The notes beneath the pieces were generated by a model. It searched no databases. It was not told the origin of the DNA and saw nothing but the letters and a program-made list of their open reading frames with translations. The position numbers and the translations under genes were made by a program. This document shows positions 54,794-63,298 of a stretch of 64,000 bases of DNA, one piece after another. Origin of the DNA: Exiguobacterium sp. KRL4 (GTDB lineage Bacteria; Bacillota; Bacilli; Exiguobacteriales; Exiguobacteriaceae). Within the stretch, counting starts at the first letter, position 1. Every line of letters begins with the position of its first letter. The DNA is taken from positions 1-64,000 of the forward strand of contig NZ_MOLV01000012.1 in NCBI RefSeq assembly GCF_001870785.1, read 5' to 3'.

Positions 54794-54828
54794 GAAAAAA
54801 ACGCCGACATGAGACGCGTCGACGCTTT
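54794..54828 (-). terminator. Terminator after the DCC gene
   Basis: On the minus strand AGCGTCGAC and GTCGGCGTT pair around GCGTCTCAT, then a T-run. Confidence 0.8.
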
Positions 54829-54834
54829 ATTTCC

Positions 54835-55188
54835 TTAATTGATCCGGCAATCCGTCGTACAGCTGACGGGAATGACCCGATTTTTAGCGACGCCGTCATA
54901 GATCACTTCACCGATTCCGAGACGAATCGATAACGAGACAAACGGATACGCCGGTAGTAGAAACGGCAACGTCTTTGTCAGTAAACGAATACCATGAATC
55001 CCGGCATACCGGACACCTTGTTCGGTTTCGACATGCATCCGCTTAAGTAAGGCCGGCTGTTCAAACGTCCGGACTTGTCGCGCATCGATGAACGTCAACT
55101 GATCAAAACGATCCAGCTGTTCCAGGAATCGCTTGGACTTCTGACAAAGTGGACACCATCCGTCAAAATAAACCGTCAACGTTCTCAT
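54835..55188 (-). CDS. DCC-family thiol-disulfide oxidoreductase (DUF393)
   Basis: A 117-residue thioredoxin-like protein. The motif FDGWCPLCQKSK at residues 8-19 is the DxxCxxC signature. A C-terminal extension contains the pair SCTTDC. The electron donor and target are unknown. It overlaps the SDR gene upstream by four bases (ATGA), so both are translated together. Confidence 0.85.
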   Translation of the reverse strand: MRTLTVYFDGWCPLCQKSKRFLEQLDRFDQLTFIDARQVRTFEQPALLKRMHVETEQGVRYAGIHGIRLLTKTLPFLLPAYPFVSLSIRLGIGEVIYDGVAKNRVIPVSCTTDCRIN

Positions 55189-55835
55189 TCGGTAGCCAGC
55201 ACTTTTTCCACGTCTGTTTTGTTCGTATACAACGTATAGAAGGCTTCAGCCACATTTTTCGGATCAAGCGCCGTTCCGCGTTTGACTTCACCCGCAATCG
55301 TGACCGTACCGACGTAGACGTTGTCGTCTTTTAACGTGTCATGCAGCATATGCGTCAATTGACGCACGCCTGCTTTCCCGATTGAGAGACCAGGCAGTGA
55401 TTTGATGGCGTGAAGAGCGGCACCACCGCCTGTAATGAGGATTGCCCCTTCTTTACGCGCAATCATATCCGGTGCAACGATTTGTGCGGCATGTAACGCC
55501 CCGAGAACATCGATCTCGAATTCTTTTGTAATCTGTTCTGCCGAAACCTCAAGGACCGATGCCTGATGTAAAATCGAAGCGTTGTAAACGAGGACATCGA
55601 TTTGTCCATACTGATCTTTTGTCCATTCGACAAGCGATTCCAGATCCGTCCGACGTGACGCATCACATTCGACACCAACGGCTTCGATGCCTTGTTCCTT
55701 CAATTCCGTGATGACGGCAGCCAGTGTTTCTTGCGTGCGCGCAGCACAGACGACTTGAAAGCCTTCTTTTCCGAATCGTTTACTGATTTCTGCTCCGTTT
55801 CCTGGACCTGCTCCGATGACGATGACTGTTTTCAT
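55185..55835 (-). CDS. SDR-fold protein lacking the catalytic Tyr
   Basis: A 216-residue short-chain dehydrogenase fold. The N-terminal loop GAGPGNGAEI replaces the usual TGxxxGxG. The active-site segment aligns as ITGGGAALHAIKSLPGLSIGK: Leu150 occupies the Tyr position of YxxxK and Gly the Ser position, while Lys154 is kept. It may bind NAD(P) without classical reductase chemistry. The ATG at 55835 follows AAGGGGGAA. It is coupled to the DCC protein; a shared redox role is possible. Confidence 0.78.
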   Translation of the reverse strand: MKTVIVIGAGPGNGAEISKRFGKEGFQVVCAARTQETLAAVITELKEQGIEAVGVECDASRRTDLESLVEWTKDQYGQIDVLVYNASILHQASVLEVSAEQITKEFEIDVLGALHAAQIVAPDMIARKEGAILITGGGAALHAIKSLPGLSIGKAGVRQLTHMLHDTLKDDNVYVGTVTIAGEVKRGTALDPKNVAEAFYTLYTNKTDVEKVLATE

Positions 55836-55893
55836 AATCTGTTCCCCCTTGTTTTTTTCCTTCTACTCTATTCCCGGAATCAATTTGATTTAT

Positions 55894-56163
55894 TCAAAAA
55901 TCGAGTAAAGACGGTCCTTTTTCCTCTTTTTCCTGAGTCACTCCCATGAATCGGGCAAGCATCGGGTCAACTTCCGGCGTTGTCGGCTGGGATGCCGGCA
56001 TCATGACAGATGTAGCCGTTTGTTCTGTCTGAGGTTGCTCCAACAACAATTCACAGTAGGCTTTCATGGCCGCAATGTGTCCCGTTTGATCCGTGCCGCT
56101 TGTCTGTTCGATTTTCGCCATCGTCTGGCGCATTTTTTCAATGACTTGTTGTTCTGTAATCAT
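55894..56163 (-). CDS. ywdI: DUF5327 family protein YwdI
   Basis: An 89-residue protein. The N-terminal half (ITEQQVIEKMRQTMAKIEQT and HIAAMKAYCELLLE) is helical and conserved in the family; the C-terminal half is a flexible Pro/Thr/Gln-rich linker that ends with a short MLARFMGV motif. The function is unknown. The ATG at 56163 follows GAGGTGA; the frame continues upstream but into the divergent gene. It is divergent from the Gfo/Idh gene. Confidence 0.78.
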   Translation of the reverse strand: MITEQQVIEKMRQTMAKIEQTSGTDQTGHIAAMKAYCELLLEQPQTEQTATSVMMPASQPTTPEVDPMLARFMGVTQEKEEKGPSLLDF

Positions 56164-56218
56164 CTTGCTCACCTCGTATGATAGATTGAATGTATTAACT
56201 GAAAAGGAAGTGTCCTTT

Positions 56219-57187
56219 ATGATTCGTACCGCTTTAGTTGGTTTTGGACTTGCCGGAGAACATTTGCATGCTCCGTACATCACTGCGCCTGATTATCAAC
56301 TCGTTGCCGTCCAGTCAAGTCGTCCGGAAGCCGTTGCTGCGCGTTATCCGGATGTTCCCGTCTATCCTTCATTTGAACAATTGTTAGCATCAGAAACGAT
56401 TGAACTGGTCGTGATCGCGACACCCAATGCGGAACATTTTCCCCTCGCCAAAATGGCACTTTTAGCAGGGTGTCATGTCCTGGTCGAAAAACCCTTCACC
56501 GTCACCTTGACGGAAGCAGAACAACTGACTGATCTCGCACGTCAGCAAAATCGTTTACTGACAGTTTACCATAATCGCCGCTATACAAAAGACTTCCGGA
56601 CGTTACGACAACTTGTTCAAGATGATGAACTTGGCATCGTTCAAACATTCGAAGCGCATTACGACCGCTATCGTCCGACCGTCCGAGCCCGCTGGCGGGA
56701 ACAAGACGTCCCCGGTGCCGGTCTCCTTTACGATTTGGGTTCACATTTAATCGATCAAGCTCTGATGTTGTTTAGCGAACAACCGGATCGTGTTTTTTGT
56801 GATCAGACAATCCAACGCCCTGATGGTCCGGTCGAAGATTATACCCACCTGATTCTGGCATTCGGAACACGGCGCGCCATTCTGCATATCGGATCACTTG
56901 TGCCTGCACCCGGTCCTTCACTTGCTGTCCATGGAACAAAGGCCAGTTATTTCGTCGATCACGTCGACACGAAAGAAACGACATACAGGTGGGGCAGACC
57001 GGAGCAACCCCTCGAAGAACGTCCTTTCCTTGAATCCGGCTTTAAAAACTATTATCTTGATCTCGCAGCAGCACTCCGGAACGAGGTACCACTGACCGTC
57101 ACGACGGAGCAAGCCCTACTTGTCATGAAAATTATCGATTGTGCTCAAAAGAGCGTAAAAGAGGGTAAGTGGATAGAAGTAGAATAA
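56219..57187 (+). CDS. Gfo/Idh/MocA family oxidoreductase
   Basis: A 322-residue NAD(P)-dependent sugar or inositol dehydrogenase-like enzyme. The cofactor loop VGFGLAGEHLHAPYI starts at residue 6 and the family motif LVEKPFTVTLTEAEQL is near 90; the C-terminal domain has the open-sheet fold (YDLGSHLIDQALMLF). The exact sugar is not predictable. The ATG at 56219 follows AAAGGAAG; an upstream extension lies in the ywdI gene. glpD follows 35 bases later, probably cotranscribed. Confidence 0.85.
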   Translation: MIRTALVGFGLAGEHLHAPYITAPDYQLVAVQSSRPEAVAARYPDVPVYPSFEQLLASETIELVVIATPNAEHFPLAKMALLAGCHVLVEKPFTVTLTEAEQLTDLARQQNRLLTVYHNRRYTKDFRTLRQLVQDDELGIVQTFEAHYDRYRPTVRARWREQDVPGAGLLYDLGSHLIDQALMLFSEQPDRVFCDQTIQRPDGPVEDYTHLILAFGTRRAILHIGSLVPAPGPSLAVHGTKASYFVDHVDTKETTYRWGRPEQPLEERPFLESGFKNYYLDLAAALRNEVPLTVTTEQALLVMKIIDCAQKSVKEGKWIEVE

Positions 57188-57222
57188 ATTACTCTATTTC
57201 AAATGAACAGGGGGAAATATGC

Positions 57223-58884
57223 ATGTTTTCAAGTACGGAACGAACAGCATGGCTCGAAGAGATGGGACAGGAACTGCTTGATGTGTTGGTCATTGGTGGC
57301 GGCATTACAGGTGCGGGGATTTTACTTGATGCGCAAAGCCGGGGTATGCGGACCGGATTGATTGAGATGCAGGATTTCGCAGAAGGCACATCAAGCCGTT
57401 CGACGAAACTCGTCCACGGTGGCTTACGTTACCTCAAACAATTTGAAATCAAGTTGGTCGCGGAAGTCGGAAAAGAACGGGCCATCGTTTACGAAAACGC
57501 CCCACACGTCACGACACCGGAGTGGATGATGTTGCCGCTGGTCGAGGGCGGGACGTTTGGTAGTTTTTCCACGTCCATCGGCTTGCGGGTCTATGATCAA
57601 CTGGCAGGCGTCAGACGGCATGAGCGACGGAAGATGTTATCTAAAGAAGAGACACTTCGGTATGAACCCCTTTTACGGACTGAACACCTTGTTGGCGGCG
57701 GACGTTATGTCGAGTATAAAACGGACGATGCACGCTTGACCGTCGAAGTCTTAAAGGCAGCTGTCGGATACGGTGGACGTGCCGTCAACTACACGAAAGC
57801 TGAATCACTGGTCTATCACAACGGTAAGGTCGTTGGTGTCGAAGTCCAGGATGTCTTAAGTGGCAAAACGTATACGATTCGTGCCAAAAAAATCATCAAT
57901 GCGACCGGGCCATGGGTCGATGAGTTGCGCGAAAAGGACGGCTCGAAATCCGGGAAATCGCTGCATTTGACGAAAGGTATTCACCTCGTCATCGATCAGG
58001 CACACTTCCCACTCCAACAAGCGGTCTATTTTGACGTCGCTGACGGTCGGATGATTTTTGCGATTCCTCGTGAAGGGAAAACGTATGTCGGGACGACGGA
58101 TACGAATTACCAAGGGGATATCCTCGAGCCCGGTGTAACGGAAGAAGATCGCGACTATATCCTCGATGCGACCAATCAGATGTTTAACGTCGACCTCCAT
58201 GCCGAGCATGTTGAATCGACGTGGTCTGGATTACGTCCTTTGATTCACGAAGATGGAAAAGACCCAAGCGAATTGTCACGAAAAGATGAGATTTTCGTTT
58301 CAAAATCCGGTTTGATGTCCATCGCCGGCGGCAAGTTGACGGGTTACCGGAAGATGGCCGAACGGATCATCGATATGGTTTCCGATCAATTCAAAGATGA
58401 AGAAAATCGAATTTATCTTGCATCACGAACACACGATATCTTACTCGGTGGCGGACATCCGGATGGCAGTAAAGGGTTTGCCCGTTATCTGAAAGAACAA
58501 CAACCGAAAGGCGAAGCACTTGGGTTGTCTCCGACGGAAACAACGTGGTTGATTCAGCGCTACGGCACGGATGTCGAACGTGTCTTCGAATTGATTCGTT
58601 CGCGTGGAAACGAAGCGGAACGTTATCAGCTGCCATTGCACTGGTTCGGGGGACTTCTATATGGATTAGAAGCGGAACTCGTCATGCAACCGGGCGATTT
58701 CTTGAACCGCCGTGCGTCTGCCGTCTTCTTTGATTATCCGAATGCCGAAAAACATGCCGATGGTGTGCTTGCTTTAATGCGAAGTGAGCTTGGCTGGTCG
58801 GCAGAAGAAGAAGCAAAAGCGAATCAAAGTATTCAACGGGAATTCGAAGCTGTCCGAATCAAAAACTCGATTCCAGCATTATGA
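57223..58884 (+). CDS. glpD: Aerobic glycerol-3-phosphate dehydrogenase GlpD
   Basis: A 553-residue flavoprotein oxidising glycerol 3-phosphate to DHAP and passing electrons to menaquinone. The FAD loop VIGGGITGAGILLDA begins near residue 23, SSRSTKLVHGGLRYL near 59, and SIAGGKLTGYRKMAERI near 367 closes the FAD site. Length matches B. subtilis GlpD (555). The ATG at 57223 follows GGGGGAAA; the overlapping frame start at 57169 lies in the previous gene. The leader of 35 bases is too short for a GlpP antiterminator hairpin, and no glpF-glpK genes are adjacent. Confidence 0.93.
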   Translation: MFSSTERTAWLEEMGQELLDVLVIGGGITGAGILLDAQSRGMRTGLIEMQDFAEGTSSRSTKLVHGGLRYLKQFEIKLVAEVGKERAIVYENAPHVTTPEWMMLPLVEGGTFGSFSTSIGLRVYDQLAGVRRHERRKMLSKEETLRYEPLLRTEHLVGGGRYVEYKTDDARLTVEVLKAAVGYGGRAVNYTKAESLVYHNGKVVGVEVQDVLSGKTYTIRAKKIINATGPWVDELREKDGSKSGKSLHLTKGIHLVIDQAHFPLQQAVYFDVADGRMIFAIPREGKTYVGTTDTNYQGDILEPGVTEEDRDYILDATNQMFNVDLHAEHVESTWSGLRPLIHEDGKDPSELSRKDEIFVSKSGLMSIAGGKLTGYRKMAERIIDMVSDQFKDEENRIYLASRTHDILLGGGHPDGSKGFARYLKEQQPKGEALGLSPTETTWLIQRYGTDVERVFELIRSRGNEAERYQLPLHWFGGLLYGLEAELVMQPGDFLNRRASAVFFDYPNAEKHADGVLALMRSELGWSAEEEAKANQSIQREFEAVRIKNSIPAL

Positions 58885-58922
58885 TGCATCAGTGACGGAA
58901 CTCCTATTTGTTTGAAGTCATC

Positions 58923-58958
58923 AAAAAAATGCGACCCCTCTCGGGATCGCATTTTTTT
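58923..58958. terminator. Bidirectional terminator glpD / permease
   Basis: AAAATGCGA-CCC and GGG-TCGCATTTT pair around TCTC with A- and T-runs on both sides. Confidence 0.9.
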
Positions 58959-60390
58959 ATTTTTCGTCTGAAGCTGCGATTTCAGTAGCCGGCATATTTC
59001 CTGGTTCTAGATTCGAGTTCTTTCGGGCAAAGGCGAAGTAGAGGACAAGTCCAATCGCAAGCCAGATGAAGAAAGCAATCCACGTCTCAAGCTTCAAGTT
59101 GAACATCAAGAAAAGACATGAAGCAATTGCTGCAATCGGCACGTACGGCATTCCCGGGCATTTAAATGCACGTGGAAGATCCGGTTGTGTTTTACGAAGG
59201 ATCAAGACAGCGACTGAGATCAAGACGAATGCTGCAAGTGTCCCCATGTTAACGAGGTTTGCGATGACATCAAGCGGGACTAATCCGGCAACTGTCGCGC
59301 TACCAAGACCAATCATCCAAGTTGCTTTGAACGGCGTTTTGTATTTCGGGTGTACTTCTGAGAAGACTTTTGGGAACATTCCGTCACGTGAGATGGCGAA
59401 CGCTAAACGCACCATTCCGTATGTCATAACGATGATGACGGTTGTGATACCGAGGATTGCACCTAAATCGATGAATCCTGCAACCCAGTTTTGACCTGCC
59501 ATTTGAATCGCGAGTGATACAGGGTGATCGACACCAGCAAACTGTTGGTAAGGAACGATTCCTGTCATGATTGCGGCAACGATGACGTAAAGTACTGTAC
59601 AAACTGCCAACGAACCGATGATCCCACGTGGTAAGTTCTTCTGTGGGTCACGTACTTCTTCTGCCGCTGATGTAACAGCATCAAAGCCGATGTAAGCGAA
59701 GAAGACGATCGCTGCTCCTGAGAAGACTCCACCCCAACCGAATGGTGTGAACGGTGCCCAGTTCGTCGGTTCAACATAGCCGACACCAACGACGATGAAT
59801 AAGACGACGACTGCTAGTTTAATGATAACCATGATATTGTTAACACGTTTTGTTTCCTTGATTCCCATCGATAACAAGCCTGTGATCGCAAGTAAAATCA
59901 GGAAGGCCGGTAAGTTGAAGAATGTTTTGGCGCCTTCTATCGCACCGGGTGCTGCTGAGATTGCTGTCGGAAGATGAATACCAAACCCACCGAGAAGCGA
60001 TTGGAAGTAACCGGACCACCCTGCCGCGACGGCACTAGAGGCGAGCCCATACTCGAGTATCAAGTTCCAACCGATGATCCAGGCAAAGATTTCACCCATC
60101 GTCGCATACGTATACGTATAAACGGATCCACTTACCGGAATCGTTGAAGCGAACTCCGCATAAGCGAGTGCCGCTAACCCACAGGCAATAGCAGATAAAA
60201 TGAAAGAAACAATAAGACCAGGTCCTGCTGTTAGTGCTCCTGTTCCGGTTAGGACAAAGATTCCCGTACCAATGATGGCGCCAATTCCTAAAAACGTTAA
60301 ATCCATTGCGCCAAGATTTCGAGCAAGTCCGCTGTTTCGCTGACTCGCAGCAATCATAGCGGAAATATCTTTTTTCCGCGTCAAACTCAT
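58957..60390 (-). CDS. APC-family cationic amino acid transporter-like permease
   Basis: A 477-residue APC permease of the CAT subgroup (YfnA-like), 12 helices with an N-terminal cytosolic lead. GAMDLTFLGIGAIIGTGIFVLTG near residue 27 is the family's first-helix motif, followed by YTYATMGEIFAWIIGWNLILEY near 93 and FFAYIGFDAVTSAAEEVRDP near 230. The amino acid is uncertain. The ATG at 60390 follows AGGGGGAAG. A degenerate CodY-like box (12 of 15) lies at 60456-60470. Confidence 0.87.
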   Translation of the reverse strand: MSLTRKKDISAMIAASQRNSGLARNLGAMDLTFLGIGAIIGTGIFVLTGTGALTAGPGLIVSFILSAIACGLAALAYAEFASTIPVSGSVYTYTYATMGEIFAWIIGWNLILEYGLASSAVAAGWSGYFQSLLGGFGIHLPTAISAAPGAIEGAKTFFNLPAFLILLAITGLLSMGIKETKRVNNIMVIIKLAVVVLFIVVGVGYVEPTNWAPFTPFGWGGVFSGAAIVFFAYIGFDAVTSAAEEVRDPQKNLPRGIIGSLAVCTVLYVIVAAIMTGIVPYQQFAGVDHPVSLAIQMAGQNWVAGFIDLGAILGITTVIIVMTYGMVRLAFAISRDGMFPKVFSEVHPKYKTPFKATWMIGLGSATVAGLVPLDVIANLVNMGTLAAFVLISVAVLILRKTQPDLPRAFKCPGMPYVPIAAIASCLFLMFNLKLETWIAFFIWLAIGLVLYFAFARKNSNLEPGNMPATEIAASDEK

Positions 60391-60455
60391 GATGATCTTC
60401 CCCCTGTTGTGTTTTTATTTATCTTTTAAAAAAGAACTTAATCAAAAATTTACAA

Positions 60456-60470
60456 AGTTTTCTGATAAAT
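60456..60470. promoter_or_regulatory. Weak CodY-like box upstream of the CAT-type permease
   Basis: AGTTTTCTGATAAAT matches the CodY consensus at 12 of 15 positions, about 66 bases from the start codon. Confidence 0.25.
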
Positions 60471-60529
60471 TGATATAGTTCTTTAGACCTATTTATTTTT
60501 TGCGTTACGCTTTCATAAGTTGTTGCACT

Positions 60530-60585
60530 AAAAAAGATTCTTCTGTAACACATGTTACATACCATGTGTCCAAAAGAATCTTTTA
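60530..60585 (-). terminator. Terminator after the DUF2252 gene
   Basis: On the minus strand AAAAGATTCTT and AAGAATCTTTT form the outer stem, ACACATG/CATGTGT the inner one, then six T. Confidence 0.88.
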
Positions 60586-60612
60586 AGTCTTTCCTTCTCC
60601 CATTGCTACATA

Positions 60613-61902
60613 TCAACGTACCTGAAGCCAGTCCAGAAACACTTGAAAATCAAGCTTTGTCCGCATTGTATAGGCTTGTGACCAGCGCTGGATTTGGCGT
60701 GTAAATTCAGTATCTGACACACCGATTGATTTGATGATCACGACATCTGCATGATGGTTTAAGATATTTACGCCAATTCCTGCATCCATGTCGGCCCGCG
60801 CATGTATTTTCGCAGTTATCTGACCTTGAATTGATAAGACGTTTTCGAGGTCTTCCTGACTTTTGATGTGTTTAGCTTTTAACTTTTTTTTGTAAGGCGA
60901 TCGTTCCCGAATGTAATATTCTTTTTCATTCATCGTGACGTACCCAAGGTAAGGATCTTCATGCGCCTGCATCGCCTTTTGTGACGTCACGACACGGCGT
61001 CCCTGATGAATCGTTTCGACATCCTCCAGATAGACCGGTAAAAAAAGAGAGGGCACGGATGTTTGTGCCTGCTTCATTTCCAGAATCAAGTCTTTGTGCT
61101 CCCCCCCTTCTCCTTCAACGAGAATATAATAGCGTTCGAGACCAATCGATGCCGTCCCGCTGTCGAGTTTATAGACGATGTCTTTGATATCATAAAAAGC
61201 CGTACCCTGCCGATCTTCTTCATCAATCGAAGCGATATAATCCGGCCAGACGGCTTCTATTGCTGCATACGTTGCTGCATCCACTCGTTTCATATCCGCT
61301 AAATCGATAAATTTCCGTTGACCATCAATGACAGTCGTCCGCTCGCCAAGTAATTCCGTTTTCTTTTTTTCTGCCTTTTTGATCAGTTTCCGAATCGGTC
61401 CTTTTGTATTGTCGATCGTAAAACAAACTTTGCTCGGATTTTTGCCTTTGGCATATTGTCGTAAGTCATCTAAGTAGTGTTGAATATAGGCTGCAATGGC
61501 TGGCTCTGCGTCATAACCTGCTTCTTCAGCGAACAATTGAACGGAGACCGCCATCCGGATCAAATCATATAGATAAGAACCGAGATATCCTTCATCAAAA
61601 TCATTGACGTCATAGATGATCTCCCCTTTAGCATTCCCATGAACACCAAAATTTTCGAAGTGAAGGTCGCCTTGGATCCAGGTCGGTGTCTCACTAGGCG
61701 TATCGAACCCTAACGGAATTCGTGTCAAATCATAATAAAAGAGATGGGAGCTCCCACGGAAAAATAAAAAAGGGCTCGTACTCATCTTTTGATACTTGAT
61801 TTGCCGTGCCGCTTCATCAAGACCACGAATTTCATGATCGTAAAAATCGAGTACCTTTGAGATGGTCAGCTGCCGGATTTCTTCATACACACGTGTGAAC
61901 AT
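60613..61902 (-). CDS. DUF2252 family protein
   Basis: A 429-residue DUF2252 protein. It has kinase-like motifs: WIQGDLHFENFGVHG near residue 75 and IIYDVNDFDEGYLG near 94 resemble the catalytic and metal loops of APH-like kinases, and YYIRERSP is near 310. The substrate is unknown; no membrane segment. The ATG at 61902 follows AAGGAGG. Monocistronic with a strong terminator. Confidence 0.85.
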   Translation of the reverse strand: MFTRVYEEIRQLTISKVLDFYDHEIRGLDEAARQIKYQKMSTSPFLFFRGSSHLFYYDLTRIPLGFDTPSETPTWIQGDLHFENFGVHGNAKGEIIYDVNDFDEGYLGSYLYDLIRMAVSVQLFAEEAGYDAEPAIAAYIQHYLDDLRQYAKGKNPSKVCFTIDNTKGPIRKLIKKAEKKKTELLGERTTVIDGQRKFIDLADMKRVDAATYAAIEAVWPDYIASIDEEDRQGTAFYDIKDIVYKLDSGTASIGLERYYILVEGEGGEHKDLILEMKQAQTSVPSLFLPVYLEDVETIHQGRRVVTSQKAMQAHEDPYLGYVTMNEKEYYIRERSPYKKKLKAKHIKSQEDLENVLSIQGQITAKIHARADMDAGIGVNILNHHADVVIIKSIGVSDTEFTRQIQRWSQAYTMRTKLDFQVFLDWLQVR

Positions 61903-61927
61903 TTCAACGCCTCCTTAAAAGTGTGGT

Positions 61928-61962
61928 AAAAAGACAGCAAAACGAATCCGCTTTGCTGTCTA
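61928..61962 (-). terminator. Terminator after msrAB
   Basis: On the minus strand GACAGCAAA and TTTTGCTGTC pair around GCGGATTCG, then TTTTT. Confidence 0.85.
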
Positions 61963-61972
61963 TCTGTCTTAC

Positions 61973-62920
61973 TCATTCGAAGTGTTTTTTATATTCCCCA
62001 TATCCTGCCGTCTCAAGCTCTTCTAACGGAATAAAGCGCAGAGACGCTGAATTGATACAGTAGCGTAAACCACCCAACTCTTTTGGACCGTCATCAAAAA
62101 TATGACCAAGATGACTATCAGCGTCAGCCGAACGGACTTCTGTCCGTGTCATGCCGTGTGTCGTATCAAGAGTGACTTCCATTTTGTCTTCAGAAATCGG
62201 TTTTGCAAAACTCGGCCATCCACAATTCGAGTTAAATTTATCTTTTGACGTAAAGAGCGGTGTTCCGTCGACGATATCGACATAAAGACCTGGTCGCTCT
62301 TCATCCCAGTACTCATTTCGGAAAGCCGGTTCTGTTCCACTTTCTTGTGTCACCTTATACTGAATCGGTGTCAGACGTTGTTTCAGTTCCTGCTCTTTCC
62401 CTTGATCTTTCCATGCTTCTTTGACGAATTTTGCTCGACCTGACCCTACACTATACATCTGGTAGCGGAACGGATTTTTTTTGTAATAATCCTGATGATA
62501 GTCTTCTGCCGGCCAAAACGGTTTCGCCGGACGGATATCGACCGCTACCGGTCGCGAGAACCGACCTGATGCGTCAAGTACCGCTTTCGAACGTTCAGCT
62601 GCTTGTTTTTGTTCTTCATCGACATAAAAGATAGCCGGTTCGTACGATTGACCACGATCATTAAACTGTCCGCCTCCATCGGTCGGATCAATTTGTCTCC
62701 AAAAAATTTCGAGTAATCCCTCATACGTGATGACAGACGGATCATACGTGACTTCTACGGCTTCTAAATGTCCTGTCGTTTCTGAACAGACCTCTTTATA
62801 AGTCGGGTTTTCTGTATGACCACCTGTATAACCGGAAATGACTTGTTCGACACCATCATATTTATGAAATGGCTTGACCATGCACCAAAAACAGCCACCT
62901 GCGAATATTGCTTTTGCCAT
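61973..62920 (-). CDS. msrAB: Bifunctional methionine sulfoxide reductase MsrA/MsrB
   Basis: A 315-residue fusion that repairs both stereoisomers of methionine sulfoxide. The MsrA domain (about 1-155) has the catalytic Cys in GGCFWC; the following residues are MVKPF where most relatives have ME-PF. The MsrB domain (about 170-310) has SNCGWPSF, the His/Asp segment GHIFDDGP and the catalytic Cys in [10 protein letters not shown]. The zinc-binding CxxC pairs of some MsrB are absent. The ATG at 62920 follows GAGGGGAAG. It fits the oxidative-stress theme. Confidence 0.92.
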   Translation of the reverse strand: MAKAIFAGGCFWCMVKPFHKYDGVEQVISGYTGGHTENPTYKEVCSETTGHLEAVEVTYDPSVITYEGLLEIFWRQIDPTDGGGQFNDRGQSYEPAIFYVDEEQKQAAERSKAVLDASGRFSRPVAVDIRPAKPFWPAEDYHQDYYKKNPFRYQMYSVGSGRAKFVKEAWKDQGKEQELKQRLTPIQYKVTQESGTEPAFRNEYWDEERPGLYVDIVDGTPLFTSKDKFNSNCGWPSFAKPISEDKMEVTLDTTHGMTRTEVRSADADSHLGHIFDDGPKELGGLRYCINSASLRFIPLEELETAGYGEYKKHFE

Positions 62921-62989
62921 CTAGCTTCCCCTCCTCTGTATATGCCTATTTTAACGCGTTCCGTGCCACTCCCCTACTATCTTGCTCAG

Positions 62990-63172
62990 TCAATCTTCCG
63001 GATTCGCTTTTAAGCGCCGCATCACAAAATAAATCGCGGCAAACACTAAGATCAATCCACCGAGCGAATACCAGATGTTGTTCATTCGATAAAGCATCTG
63101 ATAAATCGCTAACGTCACAAGCAAAATCGCAATCGGAATGAATGCTCGTTTAAAGTGATACCAATAATTCAC
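62990..63172 (-). CDS. Small membrane protein, 60 aa
   Basis: A 60-residue protein with two transmembrane helices (AFIPIAILLVTLAIYQMLY and WYSLGGLILVFAAIYFVM) and a basic/acidic tail RRLKANPED. The family is not recognised. The GTG at 63172 is preferred because GGAGG lies eight bases upstream; an ATG at 63187 has no clear site and would place GGAGG inside the coding region. Same direction as msrAB, 69 bases upstream of it. Confidence 0.6.
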   Translation of the reverse strand: MNYWYHFKRAFIPIAILLVTLAIYQMLYRMNNIWYSLGGLILVFAAIYFVMRRLKANPED

Positions 63173-63257
63173 TGTAGTCGCCTCCATTTTCTTTTATCTT
63201 AATCGATTTTTTACTGCTTGATTGTATTTTTCAACATTTTTCTAGCAACGACACGAC

Positions 63258-63293
63258 AAAAAAGCCGATCCCGTTCACACATGGGATCGACAA
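63258..63293 (-). terminator. Terminator after lysP
   Basis: On the minus strand GTCGATCCC and GGGATCGGC pair around ATGTGTGAAC, then six T. Confidence 0.88.
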
Positions 63294-63298
63294 TTTGA

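Noticed and set aside
60391-60612. T-box or other amino acid riboswitch upstream of the CAT-type permease.
   Set aside because: No T-box core sequence (GGTGGNACCGCG) is present here or elsewhere in the window.
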